Shown here: in pieces, positions 1 through 5,489 of the stretch
Position numbering within the stretch: the first letter of the stretch is position 1
How the letters are laid out: each line of letters opens with the position of its first letter
NCBI GenBank assembly: GCA_021775775.1
Contig: JAJFHF010000013.1
Location: forward strand, 1 to 37,244
Length of the DNA stretch: 37,244 nucleotides
From: Hyphomicrobiaceae bacterium
GTDB lineage: Bacteria; Pseudomonadota; Alphaproteobacteria; Rhizobiales; HXMU1428-3
Direction of reading: 5' to 3'
Notes under the pieces: model-generated
Database searches by the model: none
What the model was told of the DNA's origin: nothing
What the model saw: the letters and a program-made list of their open reading frames with translations, nothing else
Made by a program: the position numbers and the translations under genes

Positions 1-32
1 ATGTTTTGATTTGTTATCCAAACGGTGTTTCC

Positions 33-63
33 CCAAACATCTTGGTTTGGATTTTTTGTTTTT
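33..63 (+). terminator. Intrinsic terminator upstream of tRNA-Lys
   Basis: CCAAAC (33-38) pairs with GTTTGG (45-50) across a six-base loop, followed by a T-rich run to base 63. It probably ends a host gene lying left of the window and separates it from the tRNA. The stem is only 6 bp, so strength is uncertain. Confidence 0.5.
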
Positions 64-65
64 GG

Positions 66-141
66 GGGCCCATAGCTCAGTTGGTAGAGCAACTGACTTT
101 TAATCAGTAGGTCACAGGTTCGACCCCTGTTGGGCTCACCA
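66..141 (+). tRNA. tRNA-Lys, anticodon TTT
   Basis: A complete cloverleaf can be drawn. The acceptor stem GGGCCCA (66-72) pairs with TGGGCTC (131-137), with one G-U pair. The D arm is at 75-90, the anticodon stem ACTGA/TCAGT encloses loop CTTTTAA with anticodon TTT at 99-101, and the T arm ACAGG-TTCGACC-CCTGT is at 114-130. The discriminator base is A138 and the 3' CCA (139-141) is encoded. This is most likely the host gene used as phage attachment site: phage-type genes begin directly after it and tRNA 3' ends are common integration targets. A phage-carried tRNA cannot be excluded from this window alone. Confidence 0.97.
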
Positions 142-204
142 CTTTTTCTCTTTAAAATCAACCGCTTACCGTATCTCAATTTTTTGCTTTTCATTTATAT
201 TGTT

Positions 205-226
205 GCCACTGGTCCACTACTGGTCC
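205..226. repeat. Tandem ACTGGTCC repeats next to tRNA end
   Basis: ACTGGTCC occurs at 208-215 and again at 219-226, an 11-bp period close to one helical turn. They lie between the tRNA 3' end and the Xis-like gene. Phage attachment regions usually hold short direct repeats bound by integrase arm domains or Xis, so these are candidates; the role is inferred from position only. Confidence 0.35.
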
Positions 227-234
227 GATATGGC

Positions 235-456
235 CTATTTTCCGTCGTTTTGGGCCGCAAAATCTCGTTTTTCATATTCGGCAATTTGGGATGCCCGCCA
301 ATAGCGAGTGTTACCTCTGTACATTGGTTTTGGTAGCCGGTTCTCTTTCACCCATACCCATATGGTTCTTGTGTGGATGCTGTACCTGTCAGCAATGAAT
401 TTTGCCGTTACAAGGCGGTCATTCAAAATATCTGTAACTTGTTCTGTCTGTGCCAT
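235..456 (-). CDS. AlpA/excisionase-like winged-helix DNA-binding protein
   Basis: A 73-residue protein with the MerR/AlpA-type helix-turn-helix pattern: residues 14-45 read as a helix, turn and recognition helix (FIADRYSIHTRTIWVWVKEN), followed by LPKPMYRGNTRYWRASQIAEYE. This wing plus W-R-x-S-x-I is typical of AlpA and phage Xis proteins. It is the last gene of the leftward operon and the one nearest the tRNA, which is where directionality factors usually sit. A strong ribosome site (AAGGAGG) precedes the ATG. The family binds DNA to bend attachment sites or to activate integrase or excision genes; which applies here is inferred. No integrase is seen beside it. Confidence 0.75.
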   Translation of the reverse strand: MAQTEQVTDILNDRLVTAKFIADRYSIHTRTIWVWVKENRLPKPMYRGNTRYWRASQIAEYEKRDFAAQNDGK

Positions 457-462
457 GTCTAT

Positions 463-588
463 TCACTCCTCCTTATTGGTCTTAGCTTCAATATTTTTTA
501 AACGTTGGTCCAACATCTCTAATTGGATTGATATTTCGTTGCCGTAAATTTTAATTATTTGGTGCTGATGAAGGCTAGAAATGACCAA
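463..588 (-). CDS. Possible small coiled-coil protein upstream of alpA-like gene
   Basis: An open frame ends at TGA 463-465, inside the spacer just before the alpA-like ribosome site. From a TTG at 586-588 it gives 41 residues ending in a short charged coiled coil (ISIQLEMLDQRLKNIEAK). The frame stays open upstream to a stop at 640-642 and there encodes a hydrophobic stretch (IFWKFIIWSLVISSL) preceded by AGAAGGA, but no ATG, GTG or TTG is available there. A membrane-anchored coiled-coil microprotein with an unusual start, or a decayed gene, are both possible. Function unknown. Confidence 0.35.
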   Translation of the reverse strand: MVISSLHQHQIIKIYGNEISIQLEMLDQRLKNIEAKTNKEE

Positions 589-654
589 TGACCAAATAAT
601 GAATTTCCAAAATATGTGTATAGTCTCTATTCCTTCTCTTTAGCTCTAATCTCA

Positions 655-843
655 TTAACTGAGATAATTAGTTGCCGGTCTCTCCCAACCATCGCCAGCC
701 TGTGCTAGATTGCTCTCGCTCTCAACATACCCACCAAGATCCCCTTTATTAACATCTGTAAAATCTTTAACGGCTTTTATGCGGTGTAGCTTGCAACCGT
801 TGAACGTGATTGTTTCGTCGATTAGTTTATATTTTTTAGCCAT
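655..843 (-). pseudogene. N-terminal fragment of hexapeptide-repeat phage protein
   Basis: The 62 residues YKLIDETITFNGCKLHRIKA...DFTDVNKGDLGGYVESESNLAQAGDGW match the conserved opening of a phage protein family (K-x-G-D-L-G-G-x-V-E-S-E-x-N-L). In that family this opening is normally followed by a long run of GNA/DNA hexapeptide turns. Here the frame ends 9 residues after G-D-G-W with no repeats, so the gene looks truncated. Start is the ATG in GTGATG at 841-843, coupled to the mini-ORF upstream. An overlapping frame runs on (DRQLIISVNEIRAKEKE) to 626 and may be what replaced the repeats. Function of the family is not established. Confidence 0.65.
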
Positions 844-878
844 CACTCACCCTCCTTGTTTTCTGTAGGGTTGAGCAT
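843..878 (-). CDS. Eleven-codon mini-ORF with start and stop overlaps
   Basis: ATG at 876-878 overlaps the TAA of the preceding gene (TAATG) and its TGA at 843-845 overlaps the ATG of the next (TGATG). The peptide MLNPTENKEGE resembles the C-terminal tails of other genes in this operon (PPTETGGE, PTQEGDKK, PPTQEGDKE). It looks like the leftover 3' end of a deleted gene, kept because its DNA supplies the ribosome site and coupling for the next gene. Protein function is unlikely. Confidence 0.4.
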   Translation of the reverse strand: MLNPTENKEGE

Positions 879-1270
879 TAGTCAGCCACCCTGCGCGCTT
901 GTTTTGTGAATGGGTCATAGTCGATCAAGCTACCAATGATGTATTCACCCGCTTCTATTATTTGTGCCTCATGCGGCGCTGATGCGTCTTGATAAAGTCG
1001 TTTGTTTTCTTTCACGATGGCATGAAATATTTTCATGCCATCGTGAGCAAATTCAGTTATTTCGATGTCTTCGCGCTCGATTACGTGGTGATGCCCACTC
1101 TCAGAATGACCAACAATAATATCGCCATTAGCGGCTGTGTCAGTAAGTGGACCGAAGTCACTAGTATCTGGAACACCACTAATGATTTTATAAAAACCAA
1201 TTTCGCCATGAGCGTTGCTGTACTCAACTTTTGTAACGTTTTTGAAGATTTTATCTGTAATTTTATTCAT
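878..1270 (-). CDS. Phage protein with histidine-rich GHSESGHHH motif
   Basis: 130 residues from ATG 1268-1270, chosen because AAGGA precedes it at good spacing and the longer frame would overlap the upstream gene. The central motif D-I-I-V-G-H-S-E-S-G-H-H-H-V (about residues 50-63) recurs in small phage and plasmid proteins of unknown function; the clustered histidines suggest metal binding, which is inference. The C-terminal half holds an amphipathic segment and a GEYIIG strand. It lies 2 bases after the DUF6745 gene in the leftward operon. No enzyme motif recognised. Confidence 0.75.
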   Translation of the reverse strand: MNKITDKIFKNVTKVEYSNAHGEIGFYKIISGVPDTSDFGPLTDTAANGDIIVGHSESGHHHVIEREDIEITEFAHDGMKIFHAIVKENKRLYQDASAPHEAQIIEAGEYIIGSLIDYDPFTKQARRVAD

Positions 1271-1272
1271 GA

Positions 1273-2322
1273 TCAGGTCCTTGTTTTTGGGTAAGTAAAA
1301 AGATGGTTTGGAAGTGGAGATTTCCAAGCCTGGGCCGCAAACACAGTCGGCTCAGAAAGCTCTCGTCTATTTACGCCCTCCATCATTACGCCGTTTCGCG
1401 GGCATTCAAATTTTAGATACCATTCTGGTTCCGGGAGCCCGTCGAGCGTGACCTCAATCAAATCACCGTGTTCGGGGTCTGGATCACTATCAATAATTTT
1501 GTGATCCAAATGATCAAGCATCTTGTGCCAGCCGATAATCTGACAGCCGGCGGCTCTTTGCTCGACGTTTTCAGTCTTCAAAATCTCATTCGGATCTAAA
1601 TTGCTTTTGTCTTCAATCCAGTGTGCGGGGACCTTTGTGCCGTGCCAGTGATATAACGCCCACCCATCGCGCCATTTGTGGCTAGGGCCATCTTCGCAAT
1701 GCGGTTGGTTGTTATCGTTAACATTTAAAATCTCTGGAAAATCACAGACCATGCAAAATTCTTCATGCATAACGCGAAAACCGCCATGAATCGCGGCTTG
1801 CCCCCAAGGCTGATATTTTTTGTGATCAGGTAATTCTAGCCCTAGGATGTCGCGGCACGCAGTTAAGTAACTCTCGCTTGCTGACCACATGTTGCCGCCT
1901 TGATAAATAGCCCCCCACCGCCGCGCGCATAAAATGCCAAAGCGTCCAGCAAGATCTAGGCAGGCATTTGCAGCTAATTTTTCCGCGTTGTCTGTGGCTT
2001 TGTCTGTGGCTTTGTCTGTGGCGTTGCGTGTGGCGTTGTCTGTGGCGTTGGTTTTACGCTTGTGCCAAATCGCTGCTGATGCGCCATAAGCAAACGCCAT
2101 AACGAGGGGCGATGGGACGATGACAACTCTCGGCTCCTTCAAACCAGAAACAGCATAGATTTCTTTGATGACTGGTATAATTTTTGATGGCTCAATTGGT
2201 TTTGTTCGCATCGCACGGCTAATCCAGAGTTTTGAGTGCTCCGCCATGCGAGCTTTTTCTTCAGGTGTGATACCACCTTCTGCACGTAATTTCGTTCTGA
2301 TGATTTCAGGCACTTTATTCAT
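1273..2322 (-). CDS. DUF6745 family protein
   Basis: 349 residues. The order of blocks matches DUF6745: an N-terminal part ending in S-P-L-V-M-A, a low-complexity tandem region (four-residue ATDN/ATDK units, residues about 93-112), then the conserved PHCEDGPSHKWRDGWALYHWHGTKVP motif near residue 207 and a C-terminal section with repeated E-x-R-A-A-G-C-x-I-I-G and D-G-x-L-P-E. Members occur in bacteria, mobile elements and phages; no function is established. The tandem region is typical of the family and here is encoded by five 12-bp units. Start ATG at 2320-2322 has GAGACGGAA before it. Part of the leftward early operon. Confidence 0.82.
   Translation of the reverse strand: MNKVPEIIRTKLRAEGGITPEEKARMAEHSKLWISRAMRTKPIEPSKIIPVIKEIYAVSGLKEPRVVIVPSPLVMAFAYGASAAIWHKRKTNATDNATRNATDKATDKATDNAEKLAANACLDLAGRFGILCARRWGAIYQGGNMWSASESYLTACRDILGLELPDHKKYQPWGQAAIHGGFRVMHEEFCMVCDFPEILNVNDNNQPHCEDGPSHKWRDGWALYHWHGTKVPAHWIEDKSNLDPNEILKTENVEQRAAGCQIIGWHKMLDHLDHKIIDSDPDPEHGDLIEVTLDGLPEPEWYLKFECPRNGVMMEGVNRRELSEPTVFAAQAWKSPLPNHLFTYPKTRT
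1987..2046 (-). repeat. Five 12-bp tandem repeats within DUF6745 gene
   Basis: Five in-frame 12-base units (plus-strand form T/GTTGTCTGTGGC) run without gaps, three nearly identical. Each encodes ATDN, ATDK or ATRN. Unit number can change by slippage without breaking the frame, so length is likely to vary between relatives. Confidence 0.9.
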
Positions 2323-2340
2323 TTCCGTCTCTCTTTCTCT

Positions 2341-2574
2341 TTAGCTATTGGCTATTGCCTCTAGCTGAATGCTTGTTTCTGTTAACAACATTCTGATATT
2401 GCTGGAATTGTCATAGGTGGTTTTAATAATACCAAAGCTCAATGTGATAGTTACAAATACAATCACAGGCAGCATTAAGACTGTGATGATCTGATCAAAG
2501 CCTGGCCATTTTCTTTTTTTCACATAGGGCATGGGGTTAATTGGCTGGTTATCCATATCGACAATGTTAGGCAT
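2341..2574 (-). CDS. Single-pass membrane protein, unknown function
   Basis: 77 residues from the ATG at 2572-2574, which shares one base with the stop of the previous gene (TGATG); the GTG three bases earlier is a less likely start. A positively charged stretch YVKKRKWPGFD (18-28) is followed by a 21-residue hydrophobic segment (IITVLMLPVIVFVTITLSFGI) and a polar C-terminal tail. The arrangement suggests an inner-membrane protein with the N terminus inside. Phage early membrane proteins of this size often act on the host envelope or block superinfection, but nothing here shows which. Confidence 0.7.
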   Translation of the reverse strand: MPNIVDMDNQPINPMPYVKKRKWPGFDQIITVLMLPVIVFVTITLSFGIIKTTYDNSSNIRMLLTETSIQLEAIANS

Positions 2575-3149
2575 CACTCACCCCCTGTTTCTGTAGGAGG
2601 GAGGGGGTAGAATTTTTTTGGGGCTAAGTACACCGTTCCACTCCACTCATCAAACCATTCATCATCAGAACCCCATTCACATGTTGGGATCGGCGCCCAC
2701 TTCACAAGCGCTGCATCACCAGGTTTGCAGAGTGACCACAGCTTGCCGTCGCTTGAGTGCTTTTCCCAATCCATGATTATGACCTGATCGAGTTTTTTAG
2801 CCTTCTCTATAGGAATGCCTTCTTGGAACTCAGAGAGCTTTTCGTCTTTTTGCTTTAATTCTGCTTCTAAAGCATGGATATGTTTTAGCTGTTGACTAAC
2901 AACATCTCCCCTCCCCATATCTTCTCTGATGATTGCTTCATGCATATCTAAAGCCCATTGGATGCCATCCAAAGACACGTGAAACATAGTCTCGTTGTTC
3001 TGCACAGCAAGGCCGCTATAAACCATGTCTTGCCAGTCGAATTGATCTTGACCTCCCTCTGACGTTTCATAGTAATTGCGATACGCTAGATTTCTTTTGT
3101 TGGGGAGCCCTAATGCATGACGGGCCATATCTCTCTTACATTCAGACAT
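2574..3149 (-). CDS. Phage early protein with N-terminal RNYY-type domain
   Basis: 191 residues. The N terminus (ARHALGL...LAYRNYYETSEGGQD...DMVYSGLAVQNNETMFHVSLDG) resembles a roughly 70-residue module common in phage early genes, in which RNYF/RNHF and a W-x-x-L-V-x-x-G-L stretch are conserved; its function is unknown. Residues about 92-112 form a short coiled coil (LEAELKQKDEKLSEF). The C-terminal half is rich in tryptophan and acidic residues and contains CKPGDAALVKWAPIP. The last residues PPTETGGE are encoded by DNA that also forms the ribosome site of the next gene. Confidence 0.7.
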   Translation of the reverse strand: MSECKRDMARHALGLPNKRNLAYRNYYETSEGGQDQFDWQDMVYSGLAVQNNETMFHVSLDGIQWALDMHEAIIREDMGRGDVVSQQLKHIHALEAELKQKDEKLSEFQEGIPIEKAKKLDQVIIMDWEKHSSDGKLWSLCKPGDAALVKWAPIPTCEWGSDDEWFDEWSGTVYLAPKKFYPLPPTETGGE

Positions 3150-3470
3150 CTATTTTTTATCTCCCTCTTGTGTGGGAGCTTCATAAAGACCTAGATCTTG
3201 GGCCTCATCGACCATTTTTTGCAGGGCTTCCTCATTTTTAGGAATTGCTTTTAGTAGGCGCTCTATTTGGTCTTCTTGATCTGCAATTTGTAAATCTTTT
3301 ATTTTGATCTGTGCTTCTAGCTCTTTAATGCGAGCTTGGAAGGACGCAGTACCAGTCTCAATTGTTCTTTTTTCATTTTCCGTATGACATTTTGCGCATA
3401 TAGGTGAGGGTTCAAACGCTGGATTTTCATCGCACTGCTCGCATAAATCGTAAACAAGTGTTCCTGACAT
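3150..3470 (-). CDS. Small zinc-ribbon coiled-coil protein
   Basis: 106 residues. Two CxxC knuckles (CEQC at 10-13, CAKC at 25-28) suggest a zinc ribbon, followed by a helix from about residue 45 to 85 with heptad spacing (ARIKELEAQIKIKDLQIADQEDQIERLL). It probably dimerises and binds a nucleic acid or protein partner; that is inference. ATG at 3468-3470 follows GGGGAGGTG. The C-terminal TQEGDKK is shared, at DNA level, with the gene ending at 3724. Confidence 0.65.
   Translation of the reverse strand: MSGTLVYDLCEQCDENPAFEPSPICAKCHTENEKRTIETGTASFQARIKELEAQIKIKDLQIADQEDQIERLLKAIPKNEEALQKMVDEAQDLGLYEAPTQEGDKK
3156..3178 (-). repeat. Shared 23-bp gene-end/ribosome-site module, copy 1
   Basis: TTTATCTCCCTCTTGTGTGG plus GAG (plus-strand form) is identical at 3156-3178 and 3730-3752. 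On the minus strand each encodes a TQEGDK tail and supplies GAGGGAGA as the ribosome site of the next gene. A shorter relative (TTATCTCCCT) precedes the gene at 3967-4068. Confidence 0.8.
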
Positions 3471-3472
3471 CT

Positions 3473-3724
3473 CTACACCTCCCCTTTAGATTGTTGCGGG
3501 CCATAAACACCGTTATGCAAATCGCATACAGACGTTGCGGTAGAAAAACTGTAAGTGAGGTGATTTTTAAAAACAAATTCTTTGTGGCAAGATTCACAAG
3601 TAGCTTCATCTGTTGCTTCATCACTTAAATTGTATTCAAAGTAATCATTGCTCCAAATGTCGAAATCTTCATCGCAGTGAGGGCACTTTGGAAGGTCATT
3701 CATAAAATAATTTAAATCGATCAT
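3473..3724 (-). CDS. Small zinc-finger protein, unknown function
   Basis: 83 residues with CPHC (14-17) and CESCHKEF (43-50), the spacing of a zinc ribbon between two beta hairpins. The linker contains the acidic segment NLSDEATDEAT. Such proteins are frequent in phage early operons as host-factor modulators, but no partner can be named. ATG at 3722-3724 overlaps the TAA of the upstream gene by one base (TAATG). Confidence 0.65.
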   Translation of the reverse strand: MIDLNYFMNDLPKCPHCDEDFDIWSNDYFEYNLSDEATDEATCESCHKEFVFKNHLTYSFSTATSVCDLHNGVYGPQQSKGEV

Positions 3725-3957
3725 TATTCTTTATCTCCCTCTTGTGTGGGAGGGGTGGAGGTCTCATTTGTTTGCTCAAGTATTTTTGAAACAGCCTTCA
3801 TTATTTTAATGCCTGTTTGATGTGGTGCAGAAACACGAATGACACTGTCAAACTTGCCACCTGACATAAAACTAATATTGATTGGGTCGCCTAATTTCTC
3901 AAAAACAGATGTTGTTGAATCTATATATTGAGCTGACAATTTTGTTTCTTCTGTCAT
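3724..3957 (-). CDS. Short phage protein, unknown function
   Basis: 77 residues, no cysteine motif, no membrane segment. Beta-rich centre (INISFMSGGKFDSVIRVSAP) then an amphipathic helix (IKIMKAVSKILEQ). The start ATG at 3955-3957 has GAGGGAACA before it. The tail STPPTQEGDKE is encoded by the second copy of the 23-bp module. I do not recognise a family. Confidence 0.6.
   Translation of the reverse strand: MTEETKLSAQYIDSTTSVFEKLGDPINISFMSGGKFDSVIRVSAPHQTGIKIMKAVSKILEQTNETSTPPTQEGDKE
3730..3752 (-). repeat. Shared 23-bp gene-end/ribosome-site module, copy 2
   Basis: Second exact copy of the element at 3156-3178, located at the same place relative to the gene boundary, 573 bases away. Confidence 0.8.
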
Positions 3958-3966
3958 TGTTCCCTC

Positions 3967-4068
3967 TTAATTATCTTTTCTCGTGCCAATCACCAAGACC
4001 ACCAAGACCACACCTAAAATGCTCGTGGCAATGAGACTGGCTAAGACGACGCCCCAAAATAGCTCCAT
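3967..4068 (-). CDS. 33-residue single-pass membrane microprotein
   Basis: An ORF too short for usual cut-offs: ATG at 4066-4068 with ribosome site GGGAGATAACA, stop TAA at 3967-3969. The peptide opens MELFWGVV, is hydrophobic from residue 4 to 28 (a run of L, V, I, A and G), and ends GTRKDN. This is a clean transmembrane segment with a charged C-terminal end. It fills the gap between two coupled neighbours in the operon. Function unknown; hydrophobic phage microproteins often target host membrane proteins. Confidence 0.65.
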   Translation of the reverse strand: MELFWGVVLASLIATSILGVVLVVLVIGTRKDN

Positions 4069-4070
4069 TG

Positions 4071-4529
4071 TTATCTCCCTACAGGGTGGTTTGTTTTACG
4101 GTCAAAGATGGTACTTTTCTTGTCCCAATGTGTTTGCCAGACATTTTTCATTAACTCTAAGTCGTGACGATTTTGCCAAAGGGCTGAGGCGAGATCTAAG
4201 CAGTAAATTCCTCGGTCTTTAAACCAGTTTATCTCATTCCTTGAACCAGTCTTTTCAACGCCATTAATGTGACATTCGTGGCAAAGCGGAACGCCCCATT
4301 TGTCTGTTGACCTCATCCCAGCCCCGCGCTCGCCAGTGCATTTTAAGTGATGTATTTCACTGTCAGACTCACCGCAATTAATGCAGGGTAAAGCTCTTAT
4401 GTTTTCACAATGCTGCTCACACATGCCGTGGCGTTTGTCTTTTTTCTTAGCCTTTTTTGACTTGAGTTTTTGCGCGGGCGTTGGCTTGAATCTGCCGTAA
4501 ACGTGCTGTTTTTTAACTTGTGTGGCCAT
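4071..4529 (-). CDS. HNH nuclease, Ref/NinG-like recombination nuclease
   Basis: 152 residues. The N-terminal 35 residues are strongly basic (KSKKAKKKDKR). The centre has CINCGESDSEIHHLKCTGERG (about 49-69), then VPLCHECHINGVEK, giving the two zinc CxxC pairs and the I-H-H of an HNH (beta-beta-alpha metal) nuclease, with a WFKDRGI stretch after it. The order C-x-x-C, E-I-H-H-x, P-L-C-H-x-C-H fits the Ref (RecA-dependent nuclease) and related phage recombination nucleases. Its position three genes from a Rad52 annealing protein supports a recombination role. Exact subfamily uncertain. Confidence 0.75.
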   Translation of the reverse strand: MATQVKKQHVYGRFKPTPAQKLKSKKAKKKDKRHGMCEQHCENIRALPCINCGESDSEIHHLKCTGERGAGMRSTDKWGVPLCHECHINGVEKTGSRNEINWFKDRGIYCLDLASALWQNRHDLELMKNVWQTHWDKKSTIFDRKTNHPVGR

Positions 4530-4712
4530 TTATTTTGCCCCTCTCAAAATCACTGGTGACCAATGGGTGTCATAGACAGCCTCACCATTCACATGCAATA
4601 CCCAACAGCCATTAGGATGTGTCCTATCGCATGTCCCCTTGCATTTTTCAGAGCTCCACCAAACATGCTTGATTTTGTCCTGCTCAGGAAGGGACAGAGG
4701 TTGTTTTTTCAT
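4530..4712 (-). CDS. Small cysteine-containing phage protein
   Basis: 60 residues from ATG 4710-4712, which overlaps the TGA of the membrane protein before it (TGATG). Contains EKCKGTCDRTHPNGCWVL and ends WSPVILRGAK. Three closely placed cysteines and one histidine could bind zinc. The stop TAA is immediately followed by the ATG of the HNH gene. No family recognised. Confidence 0.6.
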   Translation of the reverse strand: MKKQPLSLPEQDKIKHVWWSSEKCKGTCDRTHPNGCWVLHVNGEAVYDTHWSPVILRGAK

Positions 4713-4876
4713 CACAGCCACCCGTTGCTTACGGCAAAAGTCATTACGAAAAGTCCGGAGGTAAAGCCCAAGAACATCGATGGCAGTTGAATATCAGGCC
4801 GTAATGCATGGTCAATCAAGAGCGCCAAAAGAACAGCAATAGCGACGAAGATTATGAATTTTACTGAAGCTATCAT
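4712..4876 (-). CDS. 54-residue two-pass membrane protein
   Basis: ATG at 4874-4876 overlaps the stop of the upstream gene (ATGA), and the TGA at 4712-4714 overlaps the next ATG. Two hydrophobic segments, VKFIIFVAIAVLLALLI (5-21) and SMFLGFTSGLFVMTFAV (33-49), are joined by a short loop HALRPDIQLP. This is below the usual length limit and easy to miss. The size and topology would fit a holin or a membrane modulator, but its place in the early recombination operon argues against holin. Function unknown. Confidence 0.65.
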   Translation of the reverse strand: MIASVKFIIFVAIAVLLALLIDHALRPDIQLPSMFLGFTSGLFVMTFAVSNGWL

Positions 4877-5061
4877 GTTACCGCCTCTTCAAATTTCTGT
4901 TTCTCACCATTCGGCATTTTGCGTCCTCTAAAATCAACCAATGGAGCCCAATACAAACAGCTATATCTTGCGTTGACATGAGGACCATTTTGTTTGCAAC
5001 GGCCTACTGAGCTATCTAGGATTTTATAATGATTGCACATCGCACATGTTTGTTTGGTCAT
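4873..5061 (-). CDS. Small four-cysteine zinc-binding protein
   Basis: 62 residues: CAMC (6-9), then C22 and C35 in VGRCKQNG and YSCLYWAPL, a pattern (CxxC, C, C plus aromatic) seen in small phage zinc proteins. C-terminal half is basic then acidic. Overlaps both neighbours by four bases (ATGA), so it is translated together with the DUF1367 gene. No function known. Confidence 0.65.
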   Translation of the reverse strand: MTKQTCAMCNHYKILDSSVGRCKQNGPHVNARYSCLYWAPLVDFRGRKMPNGEKQKFEEAVT

Positions 5062-5489
5062 GCGGCTTGCCCCTTGGCATCAAGAAGAGATTCAACATCA
5101 ATACCCAATCGTTCGCATAGGAGTTTTACTGCTCTATCGTAGAAGAGTTTGAACTTGATTTGATCCATGCTCTCAAAGGCAATTGATCTGGTTACAATGA
5201 AAACTTGCCCATCAACCTCCATTTTATAGTCAACATAACCCAACTTAATTTTGACCCATTCGCTAACCATGTCGGCGGTTTCAAGGGCAGGGTCATTGTC
5301 GGCAACAATCTGATAGATTGACCATATGCGGTCATGGTGTTTAGGGTTCCTTGGTTGATGAGCTTTGATGATTACTGGTCGTTTGTTGGTTATTGTTTCA
5401 AAGTCTCTCATGGCCGCCGCACCATAAGGTAGCAAGCAAATTCTACCTTCAATAACATCTTTGATCATTGTTATTTTTGTCTTGCTCAT
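5058..5489 (-). CDS. DUF1367 family phage protein
   Basis: 143 residues. The family signature is visible: G-R-I-C-L-L-P-Y-G, then RNPKHHDRIWSIYQIVADND (about 47-66), W-V-K-I-K-L-G-Y, and SIAFESMDQIKFKLFYDRAV (about 102-121). DUF1367 proteins lie in the ninB-like or recombination blocks of lambdoid and other temperate phages; their activity is not established. The gene overlaps the Rad52-like gene by four bases, in keeping with a recombination role. Confidence 0.85.
   Translation of the reverse strand: MSKTKITMIKDVIEGRICLLPYGAAAMRDFETITNKRPVIIKAHQPRNPKHHDRIWSIYQIVADNDPALETADMVSEWVKIKLGYVDYKMEVDGQVFIVTRSIAFESMDQIKFKLFYDRAVKLLCERLGIDVESLLDAKGQAA

Noticed and set aside
1987-2046. CRISPR-like array
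   Set aside because: Units are 12 bp, directly adjacent without spacers, and in frame within a gene.
4712-4876. Holin call for the two-span membrane protein
   Set aside because: Topology fits but it lies in the early recombination operon with no endolysin or spanin nearby, so the call is not supported.
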